Assembly (NCBI RefSeq): GCF_014066305.1
Contig: NW_023501089.1
Coordinates: 310,001 to 374,000 of the forward strand
Direction of reading: 5' to 3'
DNA length: 64,000 nucleotides
From: Letharia columbiana
Taxonomy: Eukaryota; Ascomycota; Lecanoromycetes; Lecanorales; Parmeliaceae
Shown: piece by piece, positions 12,331-23,714 of the stretch
Numbering within the stretch: position 1 is the stretch's first letter
Layout of the letters: each line of letters begins with the position of its first letter
The notes under the pieces: generated by a model
What the model was told of the DNA's origin: nothing
Database searches by the model: none
What the model saw: only the letters and a program-made list of their open reading frames with translations
Program-made: the position numbers and the translations under genes

Positions 12331-13335
12331 AGGCTCTATTTCAGGAAGTTCCAAAGCAACGAAGAAATGACTGGACTCGCGCTTTTCTGGCCATTCTAGC
12401 TAAACGCTGTTCTTCACGAAGGTCTACGCCTATGCCCTACGATTCAAAATGGCATGAGACGAGAGGTGCCAAAAGGGAAGGGCAGTAGTTGCAGGACACT
12501 CCTTGCCTTAAGAAACCGTGGTGTCGATCCCGCAATGGTCATCATTCCAAGCCACAGACAACTCTCATTCGCCTACATTTATTTGCTCCTGAACGTTGGC
12601 TGAAGGACCCGCTGGCTCCCAAAAAAGCAAAGATCGAAAGCACGTTTTTCAGCCCTTCTCTCTCGGCCGCACAACTGTCCTGGCAGGAGTCTCGCCTACC
12701 TAGAGATACGTCTGATCTTGGCAAAGGGTTTTTTTTAAGCACACACATCTTTCCCAACCTACACCGATTGGCTTCTGATGGTGACTCAGCGATGGGAACT
12801 TAGGCGTTGGCGATCCCACCCGTTGCTACGTTGGACGCATGCGATCATCGCAGGTCTCAGAGTCCAAAGATGAGGTCCGCTTGCCTTGGATTTGTAAGGC
12901 TGCTTCTCGTGGCTGTGGGGAATTGCTGCAGGCGGCGCTTCCACGCTCCCAGCTGGTGGTTCTAAACACCGGCGAAAGGTTGCGAGTTGGTGGAGAGGAT
13001 GGTTTGACCCAACGTGAGGAGCTACCCTTCTTACTTGCTAATTCACGAGAGGGGGAACCGTGCTAGTAAGATTTCCACTGAACCGGAACATTGGTCGTGG
13101 TAATGGCGTCCACTGCTCGGTAGATCACGATGCTATGGAAGGACGAGTAGGGCATGTAACACATTTCAATTTTTTTCCCCCAAGCAAAGAGTACAGAAGC
13201 CTTGGTTTCTCGGCTTTATCTCGTTATCAAAAAACACACGCTCGCTACCACGAAGAGACATCAGTCCTCGCTCCCTGTATCCTTCTCTTACTCTCTCGAA
13301 AAGCTCCCATCAGCCAACTCCCTCCACCCTCGGTC
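12331..13335. other. Intergenic, nothing recognised
   Basis: About 1 kb with short open stretches (for example 12,489-12,803 plus and 12,839-13,066 plus) that show no family motif. It may hold the decayed N-terminal end of the P450 relic or old promoter sequence. Confidence 0.4.
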
Positions 13336-13887
13336 CTACGAGCAATATTCAATCACATCCACAAATCCCCCATTATTCGTATTACAAATCTCATACACCC
13401 CATACTCGGAGTCAGGCCCGCTGGTCGCGCTCGGTGGGTTCGTAGCGGGCACACATTTCAGCGCCCGCGTACCACCGTCGCTCACGCCCGTCGGCAGCGA
13501 CCCCGGGTAGCCGGTGTAGGGCTCGCAGCCCGTGAATGTGATGTCCGGGTGGCCCGAGATGGTGAGGTTCTGGTTGCAGTTGTTGAAGCCTTGGGGGAGG
13601 AAGCCGAAGCGGGTGCCATCGTTGCAAGGGTCGCTGTCGGAGAAGAAGGCGATGTATGTGCCTCTGGGGTGGTCATCTGGTGGTCAGTATTGCGTCTGCG
13701 AGGTTGTATGTTGACTCTGCGGAGACACGTTTTGAGAGTATGGGAGTGGGGAGATGATGGTTGTTTGGAAGGAAATGACGCGGAAGACGTACTGTTGGCC
13801 GGAGGAGGAATCGGTGGCGAGGTAGATTGTTTGTAGGGCAATTGTAAGGGGCAGGAGGGAGAGGAGGGAGAAGGAAAAAAAGTGCAT
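13336..13887 (-). CDS. Small secreted six-cysteine protein
   Basis: The minus-strand start at 13887 opens a clear signal peptide (MHFFSFSLLSLLPLTIALQ). The main body, about 13,670 down to 13,336, reads HPRGTYIAFFSDSDPCNDG, then FGFLPQGFNNCNQNLTISG, FTGCEPYTGYPG, ALKCVPATN and ends VYEICNTNN...IEYCS. That gives six cysteines, compatible with three disulfides, and an N-glycosylation site. It is likely secreted to the wall or medium. The joining intron is uncertain: a donor GTACGT is at about 13,791, but the acceptor that keeps frame with the body is unclear (candidate CCACCAG about 13,677), so either two introns exist or a lesion is present. I do not recognise the family. Confidence 0.6.
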
Positions 13888-14379
13888 CTTGATTGAAGGC
13901 CTGCGGTAGTATTTCGGGGGAGTATGACACAGAGACTTTCCGCTTTAAGATATCTTATCGTTCAAACTGGATCTTGGAAAAGGCCAACCCTGGGTACTTA
14001 TGCTTGTCTCGTTTCATTTGTCCTCATTCGTCACTGCCTCAATTTTCCGCCAAATATTGTCTTGGCAGCTTCGCGCTCCCGAAACGAGAATTTGTGGCGT
14101 CTTAGATGCAAGTAGCGTGGGGGCCGGAAAGTTGCAGCCAATCTTGCAACGCGGCCGCCGCAAGTAGCGTACACTACAGGATTCGTGACATCGTGAAACA
14201 TCTGATAGACGATTGCTGTATATCACCTCCCCGACAATGCGTATATCGAATGAGAATTTCAGATTTCGCTCATAGCTTCGACGTTTATTCTCGGTAGACT
14301 TGCAAGACGATTCAGCCAAGAGGCGCAAGAAACCACGAGGTGGTTCCAGCAAAGAGACCCTTCGTGTAAACAGCAACCA

Positions 14380-15229
14380 AGTATTCTGCGCCTCAGGTAC
14401 ACGACATCTTTCAACAAACATGAAAACAGAATCTCTACTTCCACAACCCTGCTCCAAAGCCATCGCAGGGCTGCTATCACCATTAGTCACAGTCGAGACA
14501 ACTCCATGCACATCTTTACAATTCCCTTCGCCATTAGGCTCCAGCCTGTTCACGTCAAAAGTCGCCCGGTAGCATGTATTATTCGAACTCTGAAAGCGCT
14601 TGGAACTTGAACACGATGCAGTCCTCGAACAGGTAGGCAAAGACGCCAAGGCTATCGTAATCACGTAGAGCGGTGTTGCGAAGCTTGTTGAATTCGATTT
14701 TATTTTGGGTTGAGACGTAGACTGAAGAGAATTTTGTGGAATCGCTAGTGGGCAAGGGAATCATTACGTGGGCCGTGAAGCAAGAAGTATTAAAGCGTGG
14801 AGGAATGGGAAAGGATGGAGATTGAATTACCGTCCCGGTACTATTGAGATGGTCAGCTGTACAAGCTCTGTCAAAATACTCGAATTAGGTTCCGGACTTG
14901 TCTCCTTTCTTCACAGCCAAGGACCCTCCTGCGGCGGCTGCTACAACTGCGAGCATCGCAACGGAAGCGAGTGCGACGCTCAGAACAATGGCTGTAGAGC
15001 GACGCCCGCGTACACGCCTGATTTGCGAGGAGGGCGGCCTTGGGGCGCGTGATGTCTGCGAAGTGTCTAGTTGATGCTCCGAGTACCTATACTTGTAGTT
15101 TTCCAAGTCGTATAGTGGATGGTCCGGGTAGTTATGCTCTTCTTCTTCTTCTTCTTCTTCTTCTTCTTCTTCTTCTTGGGGGTAAGGAACTGGCAGATGT
15201 AAGCGTTTGTCGAGCTCCAGGCCACTCAT
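14380..15229 (-). pseudogene. Membrane-anchored protein with extracellular cysteine domain, broken
   Basis: From 15229 on the minus strand a cytoplasmic tail with a run of about 13 glutamates leads to a single membrane helix (TAIVLSVALASVAMLAVVAA) and the stop-transfer KK. A TAA follows at about 14,885. Beyond the stop the same frame stays open (14,882-14,580) and reads like a fungal ectodomain, with FNTSCFTAH and VFAYLFEDCI. It then shifts frame to NNTCYRATFDVNRLEPNGEG, ending near 14,400. This layout (tail, helix, Cys-rich ectodomain with FEDC...NTCY) is common in fungal surface proteins of unknown role. One in-frame stop and one frameshift argue for a pseudogene; a very short intron around the stop is conceivable but would be only about 31 nt. 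Confidence 0.6.
15135..15176. repeat. CTT/GAA trinucleotide microsatellite
   Basis: About 13-14 copies of CTT on the plus strand. On the minus strand this encodes the poly-glutamate run in the N-terminal tail of the broken membrane protein. Such arrays are prone to length change. Confidence 0.9.
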
Positions 15230-16900
15230 AGCTGTATCGAAAGCAGTCCACGTATTTGGCGAGTAGTAAACGACAACAACGCCGAGATGAAGGAAAGAGG
15301 CACATTTTCATCATAGAGGAAGCAGTATTTGCGAGACGAAGGATTAAAGGATTGCAGGAAGTCACTGTCGATCTCCGTGGTGACATCAAGAAAGTATGCA
15401 TTACGGAGCTGAGAAGCAGCTCCAAGGCGGCGCAGAAAGGATCAGCCGCGTTCGCTACGGTCGTTTCAGTTGGACAGCGGTGCGAACGATTTGTTTCACT
15501 TGCAAGAGTAACATGGGATATTTTAGAGCACGTGAGAAATCCCAGCGATTTTTGTGTAAAAACTGTCGGCATACAGGCTTGCTTCCTCAATGGCTTAGGC
15601 TCTCAGCCTCACTACCACATTCCAACAAATTTGTTAAGGAAATGAACCCTGGGTAAGACCTCGCTGAGGTATGTTGAGCTCGCAGACAACATGAAGAAGC
15701 AAATCGGCGGGTTGCACCTAGCCTCAAGCTCGAACTTAACATGTAGCCGCTCTTCACGGGCAGCAAGCACGAAAATGGCAATAACTTGAAACAAGTCCTG
15801 GGTGCCTTTTCCGCCATCCCACAAACTCAGTGTTGTGTATGGAATGGAGAGCTCGGCCCCGGACGTAAGCGGTGAGCATGAATAGAGAATACCAATCCAT
15901 TTCGCCAAGCTTCAGGGCCATCCACTGAAGCCCGTTTTGGATGACCAGCCCTCCCCCATAATGAGATGGAGATATGGGAAGTCGGATCATAGAAAACCCA
16001 TGAGAATAAGGCTGAAACGCCATCGGACCAGCTGATGACCGGGCGTGTGTGTGTGTTGGCGAGCGACCGAGTGAGTGCCAAGAACAGGTGTCTGTCTTAG
16101 ATCCTCGATATCGAGATAGCCGCCGGGAGATGGGCGATCGGGACGGGCACAGATGGATCTGTGCGTAAGGTAACTTGCCATAGCGACGTACCTATAAGAG
16201 ACAACCAGCCTGGAATTGATAATGAGCCAGAGCGCTAGTATCAGTCGAGATGATTCATTGGATAAGTATTATAATTACAGTATCCGGAGAGTTGATGCAG
16301 CGCAGGAACGTATCATGTTCCGTCATCACAACCATTCAGCTGGTCCAGACCATTGCAGTTGCCTGGTGCGCTTTCCCAACACGTGACGGCGACACAGAGG
16401 CATTGTGGATACCTTACATCAGTGGACGGACCTTGGGAGTTTCGAGTCTAAACCACAATGACAATGACAATACCGAGTGATTAAAGTAAAGTACTTTACT
16501 GTAGCGTTCGGGTGGCGCCAGCGCTTATAAGCTTTCTACCGGGAGAGGGTCCACGCAACCCCAGAGCAAGCATCCCCAGGAGCCGGGATGAGAAATCGAG
16601 ACCCACCAAAACTCCGACCTCTTATAGGGTATCATGGACCCACACGGAGGTCTACCTGGCCCTCTAAACCGGCTTCCTACAAAACCTTTGCCCAGCATCG
16701 TGCTTTGAGCGCTTAGGTCGTAAACTTCGAACATGGACTTCGCTATGTTGTATGAGACCAGCGAGCTAACGTCGATCGCAACCACGGTACTGATAGCTGT
16801 TTGAAGGCGCACAAGCTAAATGTATTGATATGGATGGGGTCTTCGGCAATGCCTCGATGTCTTCGGTATGACAAGCTCCGACCGCGAAGTAGCGGAAATG
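15230..16900. other. Intergenic, no supported gene
   Basis: About 1.7 kb. A plus-strand open stretch of 129 codons at 15,256-15,645 has no recognisable motif and no clear splice partner. A perfect 16-bp palindrome sits at 16,485-16,500. I see no RNA gene. Confidence 0.4.
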
Positions 16901-16921
16901 AGGTCGCCCCTTCCGAGTGCG

Positions 16922-17040
16922 CTATCTGATACTCTTCACCTTCCGTTGTTCGGGAGGAACCTCGTGATATAGATTCCCGAGGCGGAAAACAAAATAAGCC
17001 GCTATAGCGATGATGGTTGGTAGCAAGGCACCGACGCCAG
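16922..17040 (-). pseudogene. C-terminal fragment of a membrane protein
   Basis: On the minus strand a short frame reads ALLPTIIAIAAYFVFRLGNL then YHEVPPEQRKVKSIR and a stop at 16922. One membrane helix followed by a polar tail looks like the end of a larger membrane or ER-anchored protein, but no upstream exon could be matched. It lies just downstream of the GMC oxidoreductase and in the same orientation; it is not part of that protein. Function unknown. Confidence 0.3.
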
Positions 17041-17232
17041 TGTTGTAGCCGATAAATTATTAGTCGATAAATGTAGAGACATTGTGTTAAAGGAGGTCGG
17101 GATTCAACGAGGTCACAGATAGCGGAAGATACGGAAATGATACAAGAAGCGTAGAATAGCTCAAAAGTTATGTAGACAGGCATTATATACAATTATGATC
17201 CCCGACTGCCATGAGCGGTTCGCCAATTGAGA

Positions 17233-19318
17233 TCAAACAAGATAGGAGAATATGGCCGCCAGCAATAAAAGCGCAAGACTGACCATACCATTTTCGCCAA
17301 TCCTGGCAGTACCAGCACCGTTATCGTTAGTACTCGTCACAGTCTTGACCTGCGCTCCCAGCATCGCAGAGTAGTCCGGCCCCATCTTATAACCCGGCCC
17401 CCGCGTATCGTTCCCCAAAATGTCTGCTGCGATCTTCTCTGCTAGCGCATATATCGTACTTTGTGGATGGCCCGGCGGCAAAAATGGAAAAGAACTCGCA
17501 TCGACCACTCTTAGATTCTGCGTTCCGTAGACTCTCGCTTGGCTGTCGAGGACAGCCATCGAATCGTTTCGCGCGCCCATCTTGCATGTGGCAGCCGCGT
17601 GGTATACTTGGATGATGCTCTTCTGGATGTATGCCAAGATATCAGCGTCCGAAGTGACGTTGGCGCCTGGAAGAGCTTCCACGCCGTTCGTCAGGCCTTG
17701 ACTGGTGAGATAGGACCATATTTCGCGTTGGCGATGCACAGACTGGATGGCTAATTCTATGTCGGTGGGGTCCGTGAGCCAATTGGGGTTGATGAGGGGT
17801 GGGTCGAGCATTGATGCGCTTTGCAGACTAACATTCCCTCGCGAGAGAGGCGAGACGATGGCGGTGTTGATGGTGGCGTAGTTGGAGCCATCTCGGGGAT
17901 CGGCGGTTTGCCGGTCTTCTTGGTAGCCTAGGTATGCGCTTACGGGGAGCCATTCTAGCTCCGGCCAATCTGAAGGGAAGTTTGCTGCGAGGGCGGAAAG
18001 GGACGCGTTACTTAATTTCGAGCGGTACGGCTGGGGTAGATCCTCGAAGCCATAGTAGCTGGCACCGAAAATGGAAAGGGGGCCTGTTGCCTTTTGTTGG
18101 AAGAGTTTGACTCCAGCAGCAGCGAGGGTTGCATTGTTTAATGCGGCGGAAGCGGTGTTCACATTGACGCGATAGTCTGTGCCGAACAGGGTGTGATCCC
18201 ACATGTTTTGGCCTACACCCGGTAGATCTTTGAGGACTGGTATGCCGAATTGTGAAAGAGTAGCCTTGGGGCCGATGCCGGACACCATGAGAAGCTGCGG
18301 CGATTGGAAGACACCGCCAGACACTATTACTTCCTTCCGTGCGCTTAGAGTGTAATTGACCGCAGGTATGCCATACGGTCCAGCTGTAGTAATCAAGACT
18401 CCGGTGGCCGTGTTGTTAGAGCTGAATAGGATGCGCTGCGCGAAGCTGTTTTTGTATACGGTGGGCGAGGTCCCGTTCTGCAACGCTGCTTGCAAGAAAC
18501 TGGACTCGGACGAGGAACGGTATGCATTTCGTGGGTCAATCGTCAACGTTGCGTAGGCGGAACCCATCAAAGATCCACTGTTTAAGCCATTTAACGCCTT
18601 CATTCCAACAGCCTCGAACCCTTTTTGAGCCCACGTGCCAAAGGGGTCGATTGGGCGCCGTGTAATTGCAAGACTTCATGTAGTAAGGGAGGAAGTTATC
18701 CCAGGTGTAGCTTTGATCGCCGACCTCATCGGCCCATTTTTGCAGTGAACCGACGGTAGGTCTGATTGTTCAATGTCAGAGATGCCTGGCAAGGTCCATG
18801 AATACCATTGGTATTGACTGACCTGTGGTAAAGCAAGTAGTTTCGAGCAGAAGAACCACCTAGAGTCTTTCCACGCGCATAATGGATGTTGCGATTGGCT
18901 GCTCCCTGCGAAAGAGCATCAGTCATCACCTTTCTCTTCCTCATTGCAGTCAACCCACCGCTTGTGGTACTGTATGAAAACCCCAATCGACCAATGGCTG
19001 ATAATTTGTCGGGGCAGCTCCAGTATAAAAATTGGCATATCCAGGCGTAACGCTGAGGTTTCCATTGTCTATCTCGTAGAAGCCTCCAGCCTCAATTACA
19101 GCGACGCTGACGCTAGAATCTTCCGCCAATCGTGTGGCTATTGCCAATCCACCTGTGCCACCCCCAACTACAACGTAGTCGAAGGTCGCATTCGCGCCAG
19201 GAAGGCCAAAGGAGCTTCCTAGAAGAAAGCCAAGCTGTCCATCGGAGAACAGATTGTCGTATCCTAGGGCCGCTGGAAGGAGGAAGAGGAGGATAGAGAG
19301 GTTGTGCCGGAGATGCAT
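17233..19318 (-). pseudogene. GMC oxidoreductase with a frameshifting deletion
   Basis: A secreted flavoenzyme of the glucose-methanol-choline family (choline, glucose, aryl-alcohol or related oxidase/dehydrogenase). Exon 1 (19318-18959) has a signal peptide and the FAD motif VVGGGTGGLAIATRLAE. Exon 2 (18905-18823) has HYARGKTLGGSSA. Exon 3 starts at 18761. C-terminal landmarks include QVYHAAATCKMG and PPGHPQSTIYALAEKI with the two catalytic-region histidines, then a hydrophobic tail resembling a GPI signal. Introns are 53 and 61 nt with good signals. At about 18,640-18,660 the frame of NYTAPN shifts to that of GTWAQKGFEAVGMK, and about 25 residues usually present there are missing. Hence I call it a pseudogene; a start at 19333 is also possible. 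Everything else looks well preserved, so the lesion is recent or an assembly error. Confidence 0.75.
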
Positions 19319-19333
19319 TGTCGTGACCTGCAA

Positions 19334-22300
19334 CGGCGGCCGGAGGGAGGATGTTTCGAGGAGGGGGAGGATGACGGATAGGATTCTGAGGCTGAGATGG
19401 CGATGAAGATAGACATTGTTGCCGATCGCGACAGCCGGGGGTTAGTGCCTCAGGAACGACCCTCTTCAGGATTCAGGCCCTATCCTAAGCCTGAACTCTA
19501 GTAGCAACCAGCTGTAGAGTACATCAACAGTAGCGTGCATCAAATGTTGGAATGAAGTTTGCCGTTGGTGAGGATCACGTGCATGCCGCGCATTGCAGCC
19601 GAGCTGCGGCTAGTTGAAATCGACTAGGGTCTCGCGGGTGCCAGAAATATCCGCACACGCCAAGAAGTCTCTCCACCTTGTCAGCTGAGAGAACTCGATG
19701 ATTATTCTCTTCAAGGATAAACTTTTGCGGAGCGATCTATTTGTATTGATGAGGTCCTTCAATTATCTCGCAAGAACCTTCAGCTAGGGCTCTTAATTGT
19801 GAAATTATCATCGACTTTTCAATTTTTAGATGTGCGGTATTTTGACCCGCGGGGGTGTGCTTGCCGATGTTTTGGATATCTTTTCGTTGGGTGAGGTACC
19901 AACTTGGAAACAAACGCTCTTGTTATTGACGCCATTAAAGGATTCTGAGAGTAAGGCCAGCCGCTAGGAAGTAAGCATGATTGTGTTGTACATATTGCTA
20001 AAACCTCCGACCTCGCGACCCCCCATTGAGGCTTTCCCATAGTAAAGCTGGACACAGAGCCCCTGATTGTTGGGCCTTTCCTTTTTTATATAAGGCTGCC
20101 CTTGGATCTCCAGGCGAGATCAATCATCATCCATCGGCGCATCGCAGGTCCCAGCTCCCGAGTAAGCCTCATTAGCGTGCATGGATATATGCTTTGCCTA
20201 AGCCATATGGAAATCTCATTATACTGGGTGATTATTGTTATTCAGGTATGCAAGCTTCTTTCAAATACATGTCACACACTTATGGACGCTGGAGCTAGGG
20301 GACGAGGTAATTGCATGGCACGATTACTTAGAATACAGACGAGAATCTGGCAACTCCAGCCTGGCAGGGCAGATTATGCGGACTGGGAGCTAAAAACAAG
20401 AAACGTGCAAACTCGGTTCGTTGATATTGAGCTTGGCTTATTTCAGGTCTGAACGAAGTCAACGTACTCTAGTGTGTTCGTCTAGTTTCCCAAGAGAAGA
20501 AAACTTGGGGCAGACACGACATCGCCTCTGGACACTTGTTATACATAATATTCTGTCGCCACGTCTACTATAACGCTCCTTGGCAACCATTTCATTGCAA
20601 GCAGAAACTGCTTCCCATTTCGTCCCAGATCCAGCCCAGACGACCAGTCCTGGACAAATAACACGTTCCATTCTTTCAATAATGGTGTTCGGACCCAGTT
20701 GAATCTATATAGATTTCGCGGACCTCTTTCCGGATCTCTAGCGGGCGTTTTAAGTGTGAGAAAGGGTCGTGTTCTGAAATCTCCTATCGATCTCCCAGCC
20801 ATAGGGTTCGAGGAGAGCCGCCGCGGCCTCTTGACTTATGTCTTACCCAACCTCTTTCATTAGATCATGGTTGAAATTTTGAGAAGTTCGTATGTCTCAA
20901 ACTCAAATGGCATTGGAGAATGGAGCATGCGATGACACGAGTGTGTCAAAATTGCCAACATTTCCCGCCATTTCGCAAGACTTGTGACAGTGACGCAAGT
21001 GTGAATTGAGTATGATCTCCCTGCGATAGTGTTATGGCATGAGCCGCCTGGCGGACCTCACCACGTGCAACGTGCAGATCGAAAGACGTGACTTTCAACT
21101 ACACTTTGATGGGTGAAAGCATGCTGATATCATTTCGGACTTGCATGCTAGAAGATGATGGCTCTCCAGATGTAGCAATGTTGCAAAGATAGACAGGTAC
21201 CCATACATCAAGCTTTGAAGAGGACGATTGCTGCTCCTAAAACGGCATGACATTGGCTCGCAGGATCAAAGGTTGTGAGAAAACACTCGAGGGAATGTCC
21301 CCGGGAAAGCTGTACGAAGGTAAGCAACACCTCATGATAGCCATAGCAATCTGCATCATTAATCATGATGAGATCATTCGCGGAAAGTCGTATCAGCGGG
21401 CAATCACGATGTTGCGCGAAATGGACTTCGAAGCAATGATCAATTCTGTCCAAGGTACAGGCGTTGGATGCCTACGAATCGACGGGATCACAGGTTTTTG
21501 ATCATTTGCACCTTTGCAGTCGCAGTGTACCATTCTGGGCTGAGGGAAGAAGGCACGTGTAACTAGAGGTTTTGCAACTGTTATCTGGGCGCTGCGATTC
21601 CATGTTTCATCATTGCTAGTAATGTTGTACGAGTGAACGTCGTTGTTCATCATTCTTCGCATCAGCAAGCTTAGCACCGCCAGAGCCTAAGAAAAGATCT
21701 CTAGCACTTGAGACAGCTATTTCTGAGAGACAAGAGAGAAATCTCTGATCGTTATTCAATGGAAGCGCCTTCGATTGACAGAGGGATCGTTGTTGTCACG
21801 TCCTTGATCTTCCTGTCTTCCGTCAGCTTAGTGGGACTAATGCGAATTGGGATAGTGCAGCAGGGCTCACCGGGCTCGTCCCCACGACACTAAGGCTAGT
21901 GGAGACTAGCCATCGCAATCCGTTGCGGTTTCATCCATAACAGTCTGCGGACTCGATACATAGTACAGCTTTCACAGCCTATCTCTGACTATGATTCGAC
22001 AGCTACTCGCAGAGTTCAATCGATCTGCGTTCACCGTGATGGCGAAATTTTCCATCCAAGTATCTCAGTGGAAAGATATGTATGTCTTTCTGGAAGCGCA
22101 CGCAAATCTCCATCTTGGGTACGGCACTGAAATTTTTGCTACTAATAAAGTGACCACTTTGTCTTGGGGTGAGGCTCTACGCAAAAAAGTCTCACGCTAC
22201 CTACACCAACCACCTGATCATCACCCCGGTCGATTCCATTTGTTGTTGCCAGTTGGCAAACTCTGGCGTTACAGCCTCGCTGCAGTAGGGGCCGTGTTTC

Positions 22301-22684
22301 ATCTCAGAGATCCAACTTGCGGCTTAGCGCAGGATGCATCCGCAGCAACGAGAACTTCTTGCGAAAAGCCTCAGAATGTTGCGTTTTGAGAGTTTCAAAG
22401 AAACAGTTACAAAAGGCTGTTTGTTCTAGAAATAGCGAATCGGGTTTGTATATGAGGTTGGCTTTGTCGCCCTTTGTCATGGCCATACCATTTTCTTTGA
22501 ATTCTGAATACCTTCAATTTGGACAATCTCCACGTCGCGGCGCGTGTAATTTCCCCTGCATATATAACCGTCGCAGATTTTGTCGCATAGCTGTCTTCTA
22601 GAACGGCCTAGCTTCAGTTGCACGATAGCGAAACTCCGTAAATTTAACGCGTCCTCCCCCAGTTTTCCTTCTCCAACAATCGCC
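19334..22684. other. Long intergenic region, no supported gene
   Basis: About 3.3 kb. Open stretches up to 132 codons (21,991-22,389 plus) occur, but none shows a domain motif, signal peptide or credible splice signals. A TATATAA sequence at about 22,560 lies about 125 bp upstream of the next start and may be its core promoter. Confidence 0.4.
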
Positions 22685-23398
22685 ATGTTCCTGTCGTCGC
22701 TCTTGGCAGCCTCCTCAGTCCTCCTCGCCACTGCTCTCGCAGACTCCTCGCCCTACTCCAAGTTCATCGACGACGCCAACTCTCTCCTCGCGGCCGCGAC
22801 CGGCAATTATGCGGCGCAACTCAATGCCCTATACGGCTGGCAAGCAACACAAACCGCCGTTCCCAGCGGCGACGTTGATTCCCAATATCAAGAATACCTC
22901 AATGCCTTTATGACTACTACATCGGCACCTTTACCGGCATGGGTGACGGCCGTTCCTTCGTCGCTCCAGCCGATCGCGACAAGCTTTCTGCAGGCGGAGG
23001 CGAGTCTCGTGATCCAGGATATTGCGCCGATCGTCAGCCAGAATAACGCCGCCGGGTCTGTAAATTCTGCTGGTCAGGCAGCGCCTGCAACCACTTCGTT
23101 GAAGACCACGGTGGTACCAACACCTGCGACGAGCGCGACGGCTAGCTCAGGCTTCGTGTCAGGTCCCGCGAACACAACTTCGTCGCAAATGTCGGGCAAT
23201 GGCACAGCGCCAAGTCTGTCAGCGAAGACTACCGCAACCGCGCCGATCACTTCTATCACGACTGCATCGGGGTCGCCGACGAAGTCTGTGACACCGCTCG
23301 TGACGACATTTAATAAGACCAGTGAGGCGGAGAAGCCGGCCGGTGTGGCCGCAGCAGCCGCCGTGGTTGGGATTCTGGGTATTGTGGTATTGCTGTAA
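22685..23398 (+). CDS. GPI-anchored Ser/Thr-rich cell-wall protein
   Basis: A single exon of 237 residues. MFLSSLLAASSVLLATALA is a signal peptide. Residues about 20-125 form a compact, mostly helical region with no cysteines (KFIDDANSLLAAATGNYAAQ, then AWVTAVPSSLQPIATSFLQA). From about 130 to 215 the chain is Ser/Thr/Ala/Pro rich with N-glycosylation sites (NTTS, NGTA, NKTS), suited to heavy O-mannosylation. The last 20 residues (AAAAAVVGILGIVVLL) are a GPI attachment signal. The start at 22685 is chosen over in-frame upstream codons because it begins the signal peptide. It should be displayed on the plasma membrane or wall; the family is not one I can name. Confidence 0.8.
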   Translation: MFLSSLLAASSVLLATALADSSPYSKFIDDANSLLAAATGNYAAQLNALYGWQATQTAVPSGDVDSQYQEYLNAFMTTTSAPLPAWVTAVPSSLQPIATSFLQAEASLVIQDIAPIVSQNNAAGSVNSAGQAAPATTSLKTTVVPTPATSATASSGFVSGPANTTSSQMSGNGTAPSLSAKTTATAPITSITTASGSPTKSVTPLVTTFNKTSEAEKPAGVAAAAAVVGILGIVVLL

Positions 23399-23714
23399 TG
23401 AGATAGCCGCGGACTTGCCATTTTGGTTGCCAATTTTTGTAGCGGGTTTGAGCGGGCGCTGAGTGGTCACTTTTGCTACAACATTGCAGGCGTTTTCAGA
23501 GAATTTGATACCCAATTTATATAATATCTTTCACATCACGAAGCTCTCCAAAGTCTGTCTGTGGACTCCTTTCGGATTCTTGGCCTCGCAAACCGGGCGC
23601 TTCTGAGTCGTTTTCGACATCACGGTCCGGCATATAGAGTAAGCTAATTTCAAAGAAAGACGCTCGTACTCCTTACAAAGGCAGACCGAGTATTCTCTCC
23701 GACGCGCTTAACTC

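Noticed and set aside
16525..17192. 149-codon and 95-codon minus frames downstream of the GMC gene
   Set aside because: A different frame of the same strand (16,922-17,040) carries a more convincing membrane-protein fragment, so these are shadows.
20459..20802. Minus open frames of 70-87 codons
   Set aside because: No motif, signal peptide or splice-supported extension.
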